Below are positions 62,996 to 64,000 of a stretch of DNA of 64,000 bases, piece by piece (position 1 is the first letter of the stretch; each line of letters opens with the position of its first letter). The DNA is from Salinispira pacifica (lineage in GTDB: Bacteria > Spirochaetota > Spirochaetia > DSM-27196 > Salinispiraceae). The stretch covers positions 3,267,570-3,331,569 of the forward strand of contig NC_023035.1 in the NCBI RefSeq assembly GCF_000507245.1, given 5' to 3'. The translations under genes and the position numbers were made by a program. Below the pieces are notes generated by a model. That model made no database searches, was not told the origin of the DNA, and worked only from the letters and a program-made list of their open reading frames with translations.

Positions 62996-63732
62996 TCATT
63001 GCAGCATTGATGTTGATGTTAGTGAGCAGCGGATTACTCACGGCCCAGAATACCATTACAGTAAGGTTCAGGAGTGCGCAGCAAAACACCACTCTGAGAA
63101 AAACCGTCAGATATTTCACCTTTAATTTCAATGCCGATGGAAGACTAGTGGAATGCCGGATTGAGGAACAGCGTGAGGACCAACCAAGAAATCTTCGAAG
63201 GCATGAGACATTTCAGGACCAGGATGACCACATATTGTATACGAGAGAAGATTTTTCACAGGGCGAACTGACCAAAAAAGAGCGTCGAATCATCCTCAGC
63301 AAAGAAGACGGCTATTCAGTGATCCGTTCCGCAGACCCCGGAGGAACACCTGACCTGTTCTTTAATAGAAGGGGAGAAGATGATTTTATTAAGATCTATA
63401 AAAATATGGAGATAAGTTCGATAGAATTTACTACAGATGAATTAGCTGTACACCACATTTACCACGATGCACCGAGCATTCTGCATCATTACAACAATGA
63501 GCGTCTGGATTACGGAATGCACGGAGAGCAACTGTTTTATGAGGCCGAATACACAGAAGAATATATTCATGTCACCTACCCCACACCGGACATGGGAGAT
63601 GGGAATATTTATGTCTACATCGGCGACGATTACGTCCCACCTGCCGACGATATGATCCGGGCCTTCAATGCATTTCTCATGCCAGGGGAATATAGAGGCT
63701 ACCTGCTGCCCTTTGTGGTGGGGTATTTTTGA
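62977..63732 (+). CDS. Exported putative immunity protein 3 (mosaic)
   Basis: 251 residues with the same kind of signal peptide. Residues 1-88 and about 157-251 are almost identical to copy 2 also at the DNA level. The middle (about 89-120; DFSQGELTKKERRIIL and VIRSADPGGTPDLF) resembles copy 1 (DFSQGELTNEERRIIR, VIRSADPEGEPDLF). It is therefore a recombinant of two lineages. No toxin-tip remnant follows it. Confidence 0.85.
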   Translation: MCKLKIFIAALMLMLVSSGLLTAQNTITVRFRSAQQNTTLRKTVRYFTFNFNADGRLVECRIEEQREDQPRNLRRHETFQDQDDHILYTREDFSQGELTKKERRIILSKEDGYSVIRSADPGGTPDLFFNRRGEDDFIKIYKNMEISSIEFTTDELAVHHIYHDAPSILHHYNNERLDYGMHGEQLFYEAEYTEEYIHVTYPTPDMGDGNIYVYIGDDYVPPADDMIRAFNAFLMPGEYRGYLLPFVVGYF

Positions 63733-63753
63733 CGGTGGCCGGATAATCGTCGG

Positions 63754-63782
63754 GGGAAAACCCGGCGGAGGGTCGTTTTCCC
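63754..63782 (+). terminator. Weak stem-loop after the toxin-immunity array
   Basis: Arms GGGAAAAC (63754-63761) and GTTTTCCC (63775-63782), 13-base loop, no T-run. Might mark the end of the array transcript. Confidence 0.35.
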
Positions 63783-63807
63783 AGGGCATTCAGGATATTA
63801 TGTTTCC

Positions 63808-64000
63808 ATGAACACGCCTAACTTTCGCCCGGTTTTCGCCGTACTGGTACTCATGCTGCTGGCGGTGCCGGCGCTGAGCGCTCAGCAGAAAATGGTTCCT
63901 CTTTCCTCGGATGCATACGATACAGTTGAACAGGAATTCATCCGGCAGGGAATTGCACCTCCGTTTAATGCCAGACCCTGGTCCGTTGAGGAGTTTCGTT
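63808..64000 (+). CDS. Exported protein, 5' part only
   Basis: 64 codons to the window end. Signal peptide FAVLVLMLLAVPALSA, then MVPLSSDAYDTVEQEFIRQG and PFNARPWSVEEF. The opening resembles outer-membrane beta-barrel proteins of the Wzi/capsule-assembly type, but the piece is too short to be sure. It follows the array by 75 bases on the same strand. Confidence 0.65.
   Translation, partial: MNTPNFRPVFAVLVLMLLAVPALSAQQKMVPLSSDAYDTVEQEFIRQGIAPPFNARPWSVEEFR

Noticed and set aside
1-64000. tRNA, rRNA, replication origin, complete prophage
   Set aside because: No T-loop/anticodon pattern, rRNA-like block, DnaA-box cluster or phage structural gene was recognised.

Overview
The window is a 64 kb piece of a bacterial chromosome with moderately high GC. 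It most likely comes from a free-living, sugar-degrading member of the Spirochaetota. This is an inference from gene style: 7TMR-DISM cyclase, TPR-GGDEF protein, many ABC importers with SBP-hairpin-permease order, ROK-controlled beta-glycoside genes and a Sec-exported Rhs protein. There is no rRNA or phylogenetic marker in the window to prove it.

Layout. 1-1000: the end of a sensor kinase and a small membrane protein. 1020-2445: a complete IS with a zinc-ribbon DDE transposase. 2473-2562: an 18-bp minisatellite. 2677-9526 (minus): a five-gene oligopeptide/oligosaccharide importer of the Opp type. 9750-20507: mixed housekeeping and signalling genes (membrane protein, UbiA/MenA prenyltransferase, Hsp33, histidine kinase with a Cys cluster, 7TMR-DISM adenylate cyclase, M29 aminopeptidase, DUF1566 lipoprotein, TauE-like permease). 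20743-25676 (minus): a Liv-type branched-chain amino acid importer. 25767-27645: a complete IS1182-family element with a 6-bp target duplication. 27792-35367: CPBP protease-like protein, SDR, frameshifted hemW, two small ORFs, ABC-F protein and a flavodoxin-like protein.

35463-48797 is a beta-glycoside utilisation locus. It holds a sugar ABC importer (SBP, MalF, MalG), its ROK repressor, a GH2 beta-mannosidase, a GH94 cellobiose phosphorylase, a second (frameshifted) ROK repressor and a GH1 beta-glucosidase. TTAGTT-type half-sites lie in front of several of these units and suggest one regulon. 49013-54619 carries a small protein, a deoxynucleoside kinase, an XRE-type regulator with a B12-binding photoreceptor-like C-terminus, a frameshifted chemoreceptor and a TPR-diguanylate cyclase.

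54743-63732 is the most striking region. A 2134-residue Sec-exported Rhs/YD-repeat protein ends in an AT-richer tip with a His ... Gly-Cys-x-Arg-His arrangement resembling L,D-transpeptidase-fold (YkuD/Tlde1-like) domains. It is followed, with a 13-bp overlap, by three paralogous exported proteins (252, 251 and 251 residues). Between these lie two orphan remnants of the toxin tip. This looks like a polymorphic toxin-immunity array with silent tip cassettes, in which both toxin and immunity are directed to the periplasm.

A cross-cutting observation is that four genes (hemW, GH94, the second ROK gene and the chemoreceptor) each appear to lack one base, at or near a G/C run. This could be systematic base-calling error, true decay or phase variation. 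No tRNA, rRNA or CRISPR array was seen.
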